This document shows, one piece after another, positions 39,000-48,466 of a DNA stretch of 64,000 bases. The notes below the pieces were generated by a model that searched no databases, was not told where the DNA came from, and saw nothing but the letters and a program-made list of their open reading frames with translations. The stretch comes from Microthrixaceae bacterium (GTDB taxonomy: Bacteria; Actinomycetota; Acidimicrobiia; Acidimicrobiales; Microtrichaceae). How positions within the stretch are numbered: position 1 is the stretch's first letter; each line of letters begins with the position of its first letter. A program made the translations under genes and the position numbers. The stretch spans positions 1 through 64,000 of the forward strand of contig JAMLGM010000007.1 of NCBI GenBank assembly GCA_023957975.1. The letters are read 5' to 3'.

Positions 39000-39902
39000 A
39001 TGCGATCCCACCCCATCGTCTGGCTCCTGCGCGTCGCGTGGCTGGTTCTCCCCCTCACCCTCGGCACCGTGATCGAAGACGCACTCGATGGCCGCTCCAC
39101 CCCCGTCGTCGTGGTCACCGCAGTGCTGTCGTGGACGCTGTGGGCCCTCGGTTTGGGAGCGGCGCTGGTCACGGTGCCCGCAGCGCATGCGGTCCTGCGC
39201 TGGGTCGTCCCCATCGCCCTGGTGGCGGGCATCACATCGATGCTGATGAACCGTCCCGACACGGGGGAACGGGCCGCCGCGAACGCCTTCGGGGTGATCG
39301 GCCTGATCGCCGCCCTCGTCGCCACCGCGTGCGCGTTCGCCGGTGTGCTGGCCAACGAGTACGCAAACGGCGCTGCCTACGGCGACGAACGGCGCTTCGC
39401 CCTTCGCATCCCCGCAGGATTCCTCCTCGGGCCCATTCCCGTGTTCTGGGCGGCGACCGCCGGAGGGCTCGTCGGCGGTCCGATCCTGTTGGCGGCGCAG
39501 GCGTGGCTCCCCGGAACGTTGACGTTGATCGTCGGCCTCGTGGCCGCCCCCGTGGCAGCTCGAAGCTTCCTCGGGCTGTCTCGGCGATGGCTGGTGTTCG
39601 TGCCGGCGGGGGTCACCCTGGTCGACCACCTCGCGCTGAGCGACCCCGTGTTGTTCTCCAAAGCCCGCATCACCCGGTTCGGACCGGCCTTCACCGACAC
39701 CGTGGCCAAGGACCTCACCAGCAACGCTGCGGGCCTAGTGATCGAGCTTGCATTCGACCAGCCGCTCGACATCTCCGTGCGCATCGGGCGAGATCAGGCC
39801 GAGGTCGAACTCGTGCGGGCGGTGTTGATCACCCCGGTGCGCCCGGGCGCCGTGATGCAAGAGGCCGCACGCCGGGGTCTGCCCACCTCCGCGCAGGGAT
39901 GA
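39000..39902 (+). CDS. Integral membrane protein of unknown function
   Basis: About 300 residues (GTG 38994 would add two). Seven or so hydrophobic segments are spread over the first 190 residues, and a soluble C-terminal part from about 215 (KARITRFGPAFTDTVAKDL onward) has a beta-rich DISVRIGRDQAEVELV motif. No conserved domain recognised. It is divergent from the MetE-like gene and convergent with mnmA, with a degenerate repeat at its end. Confidence 0.6.
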   Translation: MRSHPIVWLLRVAWLVLPLTLGTVIEDALDGRSTPVVVVTAVLSWTLWALGLGAALVTVPAAHAVLRWVVPIALVAGITSMLMNRPDTGERAAANAFGVIGLIAALVATACAFAGVLANEYANGAAYGDERRFALRIPAGFLLGPIPVFWAATAGGLVGGPILLAAQAWLPGTLTLIVGLVAAPVAARSFLGLSRRWLVFVPAGVTLVDHLALSDPVLFSKARITRFGPAFTDTVAKDLTSNAAGLVIELAFDQPLDISVRIGRDQAEVELVRAVLITPVRPGAVMQEAARRGLPTSAQG

Positions 39903-39945
39903 CGACTCAGTGATGACGACGCAGAAATGACGGCTCAGCGGGCGA
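39890..39945. repeat. Degenerate 14-bp repeat covering two convergent stop codons
   Basis: Units CGACTCAGTGATGA and CGACGCAGAAATGA with flanking variants. The array contains the TGA of the membrane protein gene and, on the other strand, the stop of mnmA. The same style of repeat is seen at three other gene ends in this window. Confidence 0.55.
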
Positions 39946-41017
39946 CGACGCCGCCGGCGATCACCTCGGCGCCGTCGTAGAGCACCACGCTCTGTCCGGG
40001 AGCGACGCGTCGCTGCGGCTCGTTCCAGCCGATGGTCAGCGACGCCGCCGGCCCCGATGCGGCGACCACGGCGGGCGCCTCACGGCCGTGCGCCGAGCAC
40101 TGGACCCCAACCGCCCGGCCGACGAGCGCGTCGCCGGCTGACGACGCATCGGCGTACACGACCTCCGCGAGTTCGACCCGATCGCTCAACAGGTCCTCAA
40201 GCCCGCCGACGGTCACGACCTGGGCCGCGGTGTCGACGTCGAGGACGTAGCGCCGACCCCCGGGTCCGCCGACGTCGAGCCCCCGCCGTTGACCGATGGT
40301 CACGAGTTCGATGCTGTCGAGTTCCCCCACGCGCTGACCGGAGGTGTCCACGACCGTGGCCGATCGCATCGGAATCCGCTCGCCGAGAAACACGCTGCGC
40401 CCGCCGGTCGACTTGGCGATGAAACACACGTCCTGGCTGTCGGGCTTGGCCGCGGTGCGCAGGCCCAGTTCCTCGGCGAGCGCCCGAACCTGAGGCTTGG
40501 TCATCTCGCCGAGGGGAAAGATCGTGCGGGCGAGCGCCGAGCCGACCAGCGGGTACAGCACATAGCTTTGATCCTTGCGATCGTCGGCACCGCGGGCGAT
40601 GCGAAAGTGGTCGCCCCGCTGGACCCGGCGGGCGTGATGCCCGGTGGCCACGAGGTCGAACCCCAGGGCATCGGCGCGACGCAACAGCTTGTCGAACTTG
40701 ATGTGACGGTTGCACTCCACACACGGATTGGGAGTGCGGCCGGCAACGTGGTCGGCCACGTACGGTTCGACGACGAACTCGTCGAACTCGTCGCCGAAAT
40801 TGAAGACGTGGTGGTCGATTCCGAGCTGCTGGGCGACCCGTCGTGCGTCGTCGACATCGGAGACCGAACAGCACCCCGAGTCGCTCTGCCCGCCCCAGAG
40901 CTTCATCGTGACCCCGACGACCTCGTGGCCGGCGCGCTGCAACAGCGCTGCGGCGACCGAACTGTCGACGCCGCCGGACATGGCAACCAGGATTCGCGAG
41001 GGATTCGAAGCGCTCAC
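39935..41017 (-). CDS. mnmA: tRNA-specific 2-thiouridylase
   Basis: 360 residues from a GTG. The PP-loop motif is AMSGGVDSSVAAALL; the catalytic Cys pair is in RTPNPCVECNRHIKF and DSQDVCFIAKS; the C-terminal beta barrel ends GAEVIAGGVVAR. The enzyme thiolates U34 of tRNA-Lys, -Glu and -Gln, receiving sulfur from a cysteine desulfurase. That desulfurase lies just upstream on the same strand, so the two form a sulfur-relay operon. The large open frame upstream to 41755 is spurious. Confidence 0.95.
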   Translation of the reverse strand: MSASNPSRILVAMSGGVDSSVAAALLQRAGHEVVGVTMKLWGGQSDSGCCSVSDVDDARRVAQQLGIDHHVFNFGDEFDEFVVEPYVADHVAGRTPNPCVECNRHIKFDKLLRRADALGFDLVATGHHARRVQRGDHFRIARGADDRKDQSYVLYPLVGSALARTIFPLGEMTKPQVRALAEELGLRTAAKPDSQDVCFIAKSTGGRSVFLGERIPMRSATVVDTSGQRVGELDSIELVTIGQRRGLDVGGPGGRRYVLDVDTAAQVVTVGGLEDLLSDRVELAEVVYADASSAGDALVGRAVGVQCSAHGREAPAVVAASGPAASLTIGWNEPQRRVAPGQSVVLYDGAEVIAGGVVAR

Positions 41018-41085
41018 CGCCCCATTGTCGCGCCTCGAGGCTCGCCGGCCGCGATCGGCCGCCGATGGGATCGATGGAGATGGGA

Positions 41086-42306
41086 TCAATGGCGATGCGA
41101 GCGGAGTCGGCGCACCGAGTCGATCACCGCGTCCGCGGCGAGGTCGACCTCGGAGTCGGTCGTGGTGTGACCGAGGGACAACCTCAGCGATCCCCGTGCC
41201 GAGTCGCGTCCGATCCCCATCGCCTCGAGCACATGGGAGGGATGCTGCGCGCCCGACGCGCACGCGGAGGCGGCCGAGGCGGCCACACCGGCGGCGTCGA
41301 GCAGGAACAGCAACGCCTCGGACTCGACGCCGTCGAAACAGAAGTGGGCGAACCCCGCCGCGAGGTGAGCGGGATCGATGCGAGCCCCGGTCCACGACAC
41401 CCCCGCGCCGTCCCCGGCCGCTTCCCCCGCGCCATCCCCAGCCGCTTCCCCGCCGGCCGCACCGAGCCCTGCCACGACGCGTTCGACCAGTCGGTCGCGC
41501 AGCGCCCTCAGACGTTCGACCTCGGCGTCGCGCTGCGCGTCGGCCTCTGCGGCGGCGGCCGCCATCGCCGCGATCCCCGCCACGTTGTGGGTGCCGCTGC
41601 GCCACTCTCGCTCCTGGCCTCCCCCGATGTGTTGGGCCACCAGCGACGTGCCGCGACGGACCACGAGTGCTCCGACCCCCTGGGGCCCACCGAACTTGTG
41701 CGCCGAGACGCTGAGCAGGTCGATGCTGCGGCCGATCTCGCGCAGGTCCAACCACATGAGACCCTGCACCGCGTCGGTGTGAACGGCGGCGCCGGGCGCC
41801 AGGCGACGGACGATCTCCATCGCCTCACCTACCGGTTGGAGCGCGCCGACCTCGTTGTTCACCGCCATGATGCTCACCAGCGACACCCGCTCACCCGCGC
41901 GACTCGCCTCGGTGAGGCGCGCCTCGAGCGCGTCGAGGTCCAGGCGGCCGTCCGCGCTCACCGCGAGGGTCTGCCCGCCGACCCGCCGCACCGCCTCGAG
42001 CACCGCGGGATGCTCGACCGCCGAACACAACGCCAGTCCGGGCACCGCGGCGACGCGGCCGAACACGGCGAGGTTGTCCGATTCGGTTCCCCCGGAGGTG
42101 AACACGACATCGCCCGGGTCGGCCCCGAGCACCCCGGCGAGCAGCTCGCGGGCGTCGTCGACCGCGGCGCGGGCCCGGCGGGCGGCGCGATGGGTTCCCG
42201 AAGCGTTGGCCGCTGCGATCCCGTCCGGGTCCGACATGAGGCGTGAGGCGACACTGCGCATCGGCGTCGATGCCGCATGATCGAGATAGACCTCCGGGGC
42301 GTTCAC
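41086..42306 (-). CDS. Cysteine desulfurase (NifS/IscS family)
   Basis: 406 residues, PLP-dependent. It starts at a GTG with VNAPEVYLDHAASTP. His99 (AVEHPAVLE), the PLP Lys204 in SVSAHKFGGPQG and the catalytic Cys349 in SAASACASGAQHPSH are present. It supplies persulfide sulfur, most likely to MnmA next door and possibly to Fe-S assembly. A tandem duplication of GEAAGDGA at about residues 280-297 (24-bp DNA repeat near 41.4 kb) is inserted in a surface loop. Gene name left open because NifS, IscS and SufS branches are not separable by eye. Confidence 0.92.
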   Translation of the reverse strand: MNAPEVYLDHAASTPMRSVASRLMSDPDGIAAANASGTHRAARRARAAVDDARELLAGVLGADPGDVVFTSGGTESDNLAVFGRVAAVPGLALCSAVEHPAVLEAVRRVGGQTLAVSADGRLDLDALEARLTEASRAGERVSLVSIMAVNNEVGALQPVGEAMEIVRRLAPGAAVHTDAVQGLMWLDLREIGRSIDLLSVSAHKFGGPQGVGALVVRRGTSLVAQHIGGGQEREWRSGTHNVAGIAAMAAAAAEADAQRDAEVERLRALRDRLVERVVAGLGAAGGEAAGDGAGEAAGDGAGVSWTGARIDPAHLAAGFAHFCFDGVESEALLFLLDAAGVAASAASACASGAQHPSHVLEAMGIGRDSARGSLRLSLGHTTTDSEVDLAADAVIDSVRRLRSHRH

Positions 42307-42380
42307 CTTGCAGAGGTTAGGACCCGGCGACCGCGTCCCCGGCACCCCGACGTTGCCGTGGCATCTGTCAGACTGACGCC

Positions 42381-43181
42381 GTGGATGTAACTCACGACGC
42401 TGCCATGTCGCCGCCGGATCCGACCCGTTACGGCAGGAGCTTCGCGGACGTCTACGACGACTGGTACCACGAGTTGCCCACCGACGACCTCGTTGGTTTC
42501 ATCCGGTCACGGGTGCCGGCGCCGGCGGCGGTGCTCGAACTCGGGGTTGGAACCGGACGCGTCGCGCTCGCGCTGGCGAGCGCCGGCTATGAGGTCACCG
42601 GCATGGACTCGTCGGAGCAGATGCTCGAACGGCTCGCGCTCAACGATCCGCAAGGTCGCGTACGCCCCCTCCTCGCGGATGCCGCCGACCCCAACGCCCA
42701 CCCCCGAGCCGATGTGGTCGTCGCCGCGCTCAACATGATCTTCAACCTCACGACCAGGGTCGCTCAGACCAACTGCCTTCGAGGGTGCGCCAAAGCGATC
42801 GGCTCCGACGGAATCCTCGTCACCGAGACCATCGTGGCGGCGAGGCTCACCGAACGGCGCACCGAGTTGGTCACCCGTTCGGTCGAACCCGGGCGCGTCG
42901 TCCTCATCGCCACCGACGCCCGGCCCGAGACGCGCCCCGGCGCAGGAGCCGCTGGGGAGGCGGACCTCGGCGCAGCGCTCGTGCACGGCAGCCACCTCGA
43001 GTTCACCGACGGCGGGGTCGCGCTTCGCCCCTGGACGGTACGCACCATCAGCCCCGCGCATCTCGACGAACTGGCCACGACCGCCGGCCTCGAACTCGTC
43101 GAACGATTCGAAGATTTCGCCGAGAACCCCTTCGACGACGGGTCCCGCTCACAGGTGTCGGTGTATCGCCGTGCCCGCTGA
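42381..43181 (+). CDS. Class I SAM-dependent methyltransferase
   Basis: 266 residues from GTG 42381, or 258 from ATG 42405. Before motif I it reads RYGRSFADVYDDWYHEL. Motif I is VLELGVGTGRVALALA, then GYEVTGMDSSEQML, and an acidic LLADAAD. A longer C-terminal half with a beta-rich insertion ends QVSVYRRAR. Small-molecule methyltransferase by overall type; substrate unknown. Its end overlaps the SRPBCC gene by 11 bases, so they are coupled. Confidence 0.8.
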   Translation: MDVTHDAAMSPPDPTRYGRSFADVYDDWYHELPTDDLVGFIRSRVPAPAAVLELGVGTGRVALALASAGYEVTGMDSSEQMLERLALNDPQGRVRPLLADAADPNAHPRADVVVAALNMIFNLTTRVAQTNCLRGCAKAIGSDGILVTETIVAARLTERRTELVTRSVEPGRVVLIATDARPETRPGAGAAGEADLGAALVHGSHLEFTDGGVALRPWTVRTISPAHLDELATTAGLELVERFEDFAENPFDDGSRSQVSVYRRAR

Positions 43182-43635
43182 CCGCTTCACCGTCTCCCAA
43201 CTCGTCCGCGCCCCCGCCGATGTGGTCTGGGACGACCTCGCGCACATCGATCGCCACGTCGACTGGATGTACGACGCCGCCGACATCACCTTCCACGGCG
43301 AACAGCGACGCGGCGTCGGCACCACCTTCGACTGCCTCACCGTCGTGGGTCCGCTGCGCACCGTCGACCGCATGGAGATCACCTCCTGGGTCGAGGGCGC
43401 GCAGATCGGGGTTCGCCACGTCGGCCTCGTCACCGGCGAAGGGGTCATCAGCGTCATCGACGCCGGCCCGTCACATTGCGTCGTGAGCTGGACCGAGCGC
43501 CTCCGGTTTCCGTGGTTCGTCGGCGGCCCGGTCGCAACGTTCGCGGCCCGCCCCGTCATGGTCGCCATCTGGCGATCGTCGCTGCGGAAGCTCGCGGCCC
43601 GATGGCCCAGTGCGCTACCCGACGGCGAGCAGTAG
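43171..43635 (+). CDS. SRPBCC (START-like) family protein
   Basis: 154 residues from a GTG inside the end of the methyltransferase gene. RFTVSQLVRAPADVVWDDLAHIDRHVDWM is the classic first strand and helices of a polyketide-cyclase/START fold. CVVSWTERLRFP and a C-terminal helix with a KLAARWP motif complete it. It may bind a lipid or aromatic ligand linked to the methyltransferase. Its last 21 bases overlap the 3' end of the convergent rhomboid gene. Confidence 0.75.
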   Translation: MPADRFTVSQLVRAPADVVWDDLAHIDRHVDWMYDAADITFHGEQRRGVGTTFDCLTVVGPLRTVDRMEITSWVEGAQIGVRHVGLVTGEGVISVIDAGPSHCVVSWTERLRFPWFVGGPVATFAARPVMVAIWRSSLRKLAARWPSALPDGEQ

Positions 43636-44523
43636 CGACGCCACGAAACACACCGCGCCCAACGCTGCCATCGAGCCGAGCACCGCCCAGTCGTTGCCCA
43701 CCCGTTGTTGACGCGCTCGGCGATCGCGAGCCTGATCGGGGTTCACCCCGAACAGCATCGCACCGCATGCGGCGCCGGCGAGCAGACCGCCGACGTGACC
43801 ACCGATGGAGATCCCCGGCACCGTGAAGGTGATGAACAGGTTCAACAGAATCGTGCTGCCGATGCCGCTGGCCATCGGGCTGATCCCGCGGCTCAGGCTC
43901 AGCACCGCGAAGGCCCCGAAAATGCCGAAGATCGCGCCCGAAGCCCCGACCGTCGGAGCCGCGTCGGACAGAAGCATCACGCCGAGCGATCCGCCGATCA
44001 ACGACACGGCATAGATCAACCCGTAGCGAAGCGGCCCGACCACCTTTTCGAGAAACGTCCCGATCGAGTACAGCGCAAACATGTTGAACGCGAGGTGCAT
44101 CAGGTTCGCATGCAGGAACCCGCTCATCACGAGGCGCCACCACTGCCCGCGAGCGACGAACGGTTCGTACAGCACCCACTCCTGTGACAATGCGCGGGAG
44201 TTCACCCCGATGCCGGCCCGGTCGATGAAGAAGATCGCAATGTTGACCGCGACGAGCGTCAAGGTCAGATACGAGGTCGGGGTGAGGTCGCGGGCGCTGA
44301 TGGTCCGAGACCCGGCCGCACCTGCTTTCGCACAGTCCGGGCAGTGAAACCCGACCGACGCACTCACCATGCACGACGGGCAGATCGGACGGTTGCAGCG
44401 CTGACACGACACCCCGGCCCGGCGGTCGTGATGTCGATAACACACCCGATCGGTCGCCGGGACTCCTCCGCCGAATCCAGCAGATGACGGCGGTCCGGGG
44501 GGAAACGGCGGAGGCGACGACAT
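43615..44523 (-). CDS. Rhomboid intramembrane serine protease with N-terminal zinc finger
   Basis: 302 residues. A Pro/Gly-rich start is followed by a B-box-like zinc-binding segment (CYRHHDRRAGVSCQRC, then CPSCM and HCPDC). The rhomboid core of six to seven helices follows: WWRLVMSGFLHANLMHLAFNM, the nucleophile Ser in VGASGAIFGIFGA and the catalytic His in GGHVGGLLAG. The enzyme cleaves transmembrane helices in the membrane. GTG 44529 is an alternative start. It ends the long minus-strand run that also holds a pseudokinase and a propeller protein. Confidence 0.93.
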   Translation of the reverse strand: MSSPPPFPPGPPSSAGFGGGVPATDRVCYRHHDRRAGVSCQRCNRPICPSCMVSASVGFHCPDCAKAGAAGSRTISARDLTPTSYLTLTLVAVNIAIFFIDRAGIGVNSRALSQEWVLYEPFVARGQWWRLVMSGFLHANLMHLAFNMFALYSIGTFLEKVVGPLRYGLIYAVSLIGGSLGVMLLSDAAPTVGASGAIFGIFGAFAVLSLSRGISPMASGIGSTILLNLFITFTVPGISIGGHVGGLLAGAACGAMLFGVNPDQARDRRARQQRVGNDWAVLGSMAALGAVCFVASLLLAVG

Positions 44524-44573
44524 CGTCACAGCCTACCGATCGTGCGTGCCCGGAATTGGGCGGTGCATCAGGG

Positions 44574-45971
44574 TCACCAACGCAACCGGATCGGGGTGTC
44601 GATGAGGCCGTCGACCGACTCGAGCGGCAACGAGACCAGCTGATGGCCACGCAGCGTCGACACGACCAGATCCCGGATCGACAACTCGAGCTCGAACAAC
44701 GTCAGCAGCGCGTCCCGGGCGATTCGTTCCACCGGCAACAGGCGGTGCACCGCGTCGTTGGAGGTGTAACCGGCGATCAGCGCGTCGGCGGCGCGCTCCT
44801 CCCAGGCGTCAGCGAGGACCCGCACCTCGCGACGGTCCGCCTCGAGTTCGAGCGCCGCCGGGGTTCCCGGCTCCGGTTGCTCATCAGGGTTGATCGCTGC
44901 GAGCGCGTCCGCAGCAGCGGATCGCGCCACGGTGCTGCATCCGTGCAACAGCCCGGCCAAATCAACCAGCGGCGACAGCGGCCGCGACTCGAGTTCGAGG
45001 TCGGATTGCGCCCGGCATCCGAAGCGGTGAACCAACCACCCGGAGCGGATCCGTTCGACATTGCTCAGATCGAGGTTGTTGTGCACCCGGATGAACCCGC
45101 CGAGGTCATCCGCGTACACCAACCGCGACAGCGAATGCTCCAACACATCCGCCGCCTCGTCCGACAGCTGACGAGGAAGCCGCTCGACCAGCACGTCCAA
45201 CAATGCCTCGCCATCGCCGACGGTGACCCCGTACTGCTCGGCCAACTCGACGTGCATGTCGGCCAGATTGCGACCCAACAACGCGAACGAATCCATCACG
45301 TCGAGCGGGTTCTCACGGGGCTGACATCGGCGACGCAGCAACTCCCGCGCCGATGCCTGTGCGATCGAAACGCCGAGATCACCGCGTTTGGAGCGACGCC
45401 GAAGGTTCGCCAGATCCGTGTCGCCGCGCCGCCACACCGCCGCGGGCGGACAGGTCACCGACAGCCCAGCGGCGGCCAAGGCACCGGCCAGATCGACGTC
45501 GGGGTGCTTGCCGAGCTGCACCCGCCGATACAGGGTCAGATCGAAACGCGATCCGAGTTCGATGTTGGTAACCCAGGGTCGTTCGAAGATCCGGGTCGGC
45601 ACCTCATCGGTCATCGTGTCGCTCAACCGCTCCACCACCGCACGCGCAGCGACGGGGTCGAGCAACGCGTCGTAGGCCATCAACGGGGTTCCGCCGGTCG
45701 GCACCTCGCCGATGACACCGCGGTCGGGCACCGACGCCGGAACCGATGCTGCAAGCGCCACAAACATGTGCACCAGCGACGGCGCGGCGTCGATGACCAC
45801 CTCGACCGGGACCCACAACACGATCGGCCAGCTGCGGCGCAGCGCTTCGGTCCGCACGACGGTGAGTTCGTCGATCTCGTTGAGACGCGCGTCGAACCAG
45901 GCCTGCGAAGGCAACCATTCGCGCAGATGTGCGCCGAGTGTGGGGATGAGTTCAGAGGTGTCGAGGCTCAC
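44574..45971 (-). CDS. Maltokinase-like protein with lost catalytic residues (pseudokinase)
   Basis: 465 residues. Overall order follows maltokinase (Mak/Pep2-type): an N-terminal cap with LREWLPSQAWF (family PxQRWF), then SFALLGRNLADMHVELAE, then IRVHNNLDLSNVERIRSGWL and [12 protein letters not shown]. In active enzymes the last block reads HGD-x-HLGQVL and D-F-E-G; here it is HNN (297-299) and HRFGC. Both the catalytic Asp and the metal-binding Asp appear replaced, so phosphotransfer is unlikely. It starts two bases after the TolB-like gene stop and precedes the rhomboid gene. Homology is by motif order and should be tested. Confidence 0.6.
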   Translation of the reverse strand: MSLDTSELIPTLGAHLREWLPSQAWFDARLNEIDELTVVRTEALRRSWPIVLWVPVEVVIDAAPSLVHMFVALAASVPASVPDRGVIGEVPTGGTPLMAYDALLDPVAARAVVERLSDTMTDEVPTRIFERPWVTNIELGSRFDLTLYRRVQLGKHPDVDLAGALAAAGLSVTCPPAAVWRRGDTDLANLRRRSKRGDLGVSIAQASARELLRRRCQPRENPLDVMDSFALLGRNLADMHVELAEQYGVTVGDGEALLDVLVERLPRQLSDEAADVLEHSLSRLVYADDLGGFIRVHNNLDLSNVERIRSGWLVHRFGCRAQSDLELESRPLSPLVDLAGLLHGCSTVARSAAADALAAINPDEQPEPGTPAALELEADRREVRVLADAWEERAADALIAGYTSNDAVHRLLPVERIARDALLTLFELELSIRDLVVSTLRGHQLVSLPLESVDGLIDTPIRLRW

Positions 45972-45973
45972 AG

Positions 45974-47581
45974 CTATCGCTCGAGCGTAATCTCGACGAG
46001 CCCCGAGGTGAGGGGAACCGATTCCGAACGGGTCCACACCCCGTTCAATTTGGCGTAGCCGAGGCTGTAGGGCGTGAGTTGGCCGATGAAACTGAACGAC
46101 TCGTCAAAGCCGGAGTCGATAACGCGGATGACCCCGGACACGAAGTTGCTGCCGGTCGCCCGAACCACGTCGAGTTCGAACCGCCGGGCGGCATCGGCCT
46201 CGTCGATCACGACGATGTGGCTTCCTTCGCCCTCGTTCACCTCGAGTTCTTCGGCGAGCGACTTCTCGGCGGCCTGCATCTTGCCGGAGTATTCGATCGC
46301 ACCGGTGATCTCGATGCCGACATGGACACTGCGCAGCAGGGCGCGGTGCTCGCGCACGACGTTGCCCGCCACCGCCCGCTGGGTGACGGTGCCGTCGGCC
46401 ACGCTCACATCGAGGTACGGTCCGCCGCAACTCACCTCGGTGCCGACATCCTGGCAGAGCGGATGGCTGACGATCTCCGAGTCGAGGCTCCACGAGAAGG
46501 TCCCCGCCGCAAAGGTTGCACCACGCACATCGGAGGTGAGCATCGTCGGATCGGTTCCGTCGGAGTTGAGCCTCCACATCTGCGAACAATCAGGACCGGC
46601 CCCGAACACGAGGTAGCGACCATCGGGCGACATGGACGGCGCACACACCCGCTCGTTGTCGAACACCAGGTCGGACTTGGTCGGGTCGCGAAGCGACATG
46701 CGAACGAGCTGCTCGACCCCGCGAACCGACCGGGACACCGCGAACACGTAGCGCCCGTCGGGGCTGAACATCACATCGTCGAGCTGGAACGGGCTCGACA
46801 ACAGGTCCTGACCGCCGGGCACGACCAACGCCGCGGTGTAGGGCGCACCGGTATCGGGGTCGACTGAATCGAGATACACCACCGGGTCGAGCGGCGACAC
46901 GACCTGCGAGCGGGTGCGTCGGTTGACCGGATCTCCGAAGGCGATGTTGATCGGTTCGCCCGAACCGTCCCCGGCGATGAGGGTGGCGCCACCGGATGCG
47001 GTCTCATCGCCGGTCGCCCACGAAATGGCGCGGGACTCGACCCTGCCGGGCGTTGGTTCGGCGAGGTAGATCACGAACGTGCCGGTCGCATCCCAGCCCA
47101 GGATCCGATCCGATGCATCGGCGGGAACGACGGCATCGGTGGCGAGCACCGTGGGGGCGGCCCCGTTGATCGGGGCGACGACCAGTGCGCCGTCGCGGCG
47201 TACGTAGGTGATGGCGTCGCTGCCTGGCTGACGCCACGCCAACGGGGCCAACCCCTCGCCGTTCGTCGCCGCGTCGCCGCCGATCTTGACCGGTTCGGTG
47301 CCGTCGCTGTTCGCCACCATCACGTCCCCGGCCGAGGTGGCGTAGGCGATCTTGCCCGGTCCGCCGCCGTCATCGGTGCGCGGCGGCTCCTCAGGGGCGG
47401 CGACCGTGGTCGTCGGCCGCGGGGCCGTGCGCGCCGGCTCGCCGTTCGTTGCGACGACAGCGATGATGACCCCGACGAGCGCGACAACTCCGGCGAGGAC
47501 GGCGACGATGACCGGTCCGCGCCGACGCGATCTCGTTGGGCTCGTCGCGGTGGAGACGTCGCTCCCCGGCAGTTCGGACAT
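45974..47581 (-). CDS. Membrane-anchored TolB-like beta-propeller protein
   Basis: About 535 residues. A short cytoplasmic N-terminus (SRRRGP) and one transmembrane helix (VIVAVLAGVVALVGVIIAVV) precede a Thr/Pro linker and a propeller-like ectodomain. Its WD40/PD40-type strands include KIAYATSAGDVMVANSDGT, FSPDGRYVFAV and MSPDGRYLVFG. Paired Cys in the ectodomain may form disulfides. The last 150 residues are a distinct domain. Immediately upstream of the pseudokinase (two-base gap), suggesting they work together. Function unknown. Confidence 0.75.
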   Translation of the reverse strand: MSELPGSDVSTATSPTRSRRRGPVIVAVLAGVVALVGVIIAVVATNGEPARTAPRPTTTVAAPEEPPRTDDGGGPGKIAYATSAGDVMVANSDGTEPVKIGGDAATNGEGLAPLAWRQPGSDAITYVRRDGALVVAPINGAAPTVLATDAVVPADASDRILGWDATGTFVIYLAEPTPGRVESRAISWATGDETASGGATLIAGDGSGEPINIAFGDPVNRRTRSQVVSPLDPVVYLDSVDPDTGAPYTAALVVPGGQDLLSSPFQLDDVMFSPDGRYVFAVSRSVRGVEQLVRMSLRDPTKSDLVFDNERVCAPSMSPDGRYLVFGAGPDCSQMWRLNSDGTDPTMLTSDVRGATFAAGTFSWSLDSEIVSHPLCQDVGTEVSCGGPYLDVSVADGTVTQRAVAGNVVREHRALLRSVHVGIEITGAIEYSGKMQAAEKSLAEELEVNEGEGSHIVVIDEADAARRFELDVVRATGSNFVSGVIRVIDSGFDESFSFIGQLTPYSLGYAKLNGVWTRSESVPLTSGLVEITLER

Positions 47582-47618
47582 GGCCATCAGTATGGGTGGT
47601 CGAACGCGACGGGTGCCA

Positions 47619-48449
47619 TCAAGCGTTTCGGTCGATCTCGCCGAAGTCGGCGTGCCCCGGCCCTGTCGCTAGGAACGACGTCACGCCGACGGCGGCATCG
47701 GGGGTGGCGAACACCTCGACGAACGCGTCCTGTTCCAACTCGAGGCCCGCCTCCAGGGTCCCGTCGAGGCCGGTGTCGATCGCCCGCTTGGCGATCGCCA
47801 GCGCGTTTGGCGCCCCGGCGGCGAGTTGCCCCGCCAACTCGCGGGTGCGCCCAGCGAGCTCCTCGGGTTCGACGACCTCGTTGGCCAGGCCGATTCGGTA
47901 TGCCTCGGCCGCGTCGACCTGTCGCCCCGTGAACACCAGGTCCTTGGCGATCGAGGGTCCGACCAGACGGGCCAGCCGCTGGGTTCCCCCTCCACCGGGG
48001 ATGATCCCCAGGAGGATCTCGGGCTGGCCGAACCGCGCCCTGGTCGACGCGATGCGAAAGTCGCACGCCAGCGCCAGTTCACAACCGCCGCCGAGCGCGA
48101 ACCCGGAGATCTCGGCGATCGTCGGTTGGGGCAGGGCCGCGATCGCATTCAAGGCCGCCAGGAACGCCCCTCCGATCTCGCGGACCCGCTCGGGGCCGGC
48201 GACCGAGGTCTGCGACGCGTCGTCGTCTTGCACGAACTGGGTGATGTCGGCGCCGGCGGCGAACAGCTTCGGGCCACCGGTCACGATCACCGCCCTGGCG
48301 CCTGACGATGCGATCGTCGCAGCATGGGCCTTGAGTTCTTCGAGGACCTCGACCGACAAGGCGTTCACCTTGCCGTGTTGGAGGGTGATGGTGGCGATGG
48401 CGTCGGAGTCGATCGACAGCGCGACGAGTGGTGAGGTGGGGTCAGGCAC
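47619..48449 (-). CDS. Enoyl-CoA hydratase/isomerase family protein
   Basis: 276 residues from a GTG. The crotonase fold has the oxyanion-hole motifs LFAAGADITQF and GFALGGGCELALACDFRIA and a catalytic-type Glu in FGQPEILLGIIPGGGGTQRL. It probably hydrates enoyl-CoA in fatty-acid or amino-acid breakdown. It lies 17 bases after meaB, on the same strand, which fits acyl-CoA metabolism. Confidence 0.9.
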   Translation of the reverse strand: MPDPTSPLVALSIDSDAIATITLQHGKVNALSVEVLEELKAHAATIASSGARAVIVTGGPKLFAAGADITQFVQDDDASQTSVAGPERVREIGGAFLAALNAIAALPQPTIAEISGFALGGGCELALACDFRIASTRARFGQPEILLGIIPGGGGTQRLARLVGPSIAKDLVFTGRQVDAAEAYRIGLANEVVEPEELAGRTRELAGQLAAGAPNALAIAKRAIDTGLDGTLEAGLELEQDAFVEVFATPDAAVGVTSFLATGPGHADFGEIDRNA

Positions 48450-48466
48450 GGGCCAAAACCTAGCGT

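Noticed and set aside
39935..41755. mnmA extended to 606 residues
   Set aside because: The extension overlaps the cysteine desulfurase gene in a different frame and is Arg/Gly-rich; the GTG at 41017 gives the normal N-terminus.
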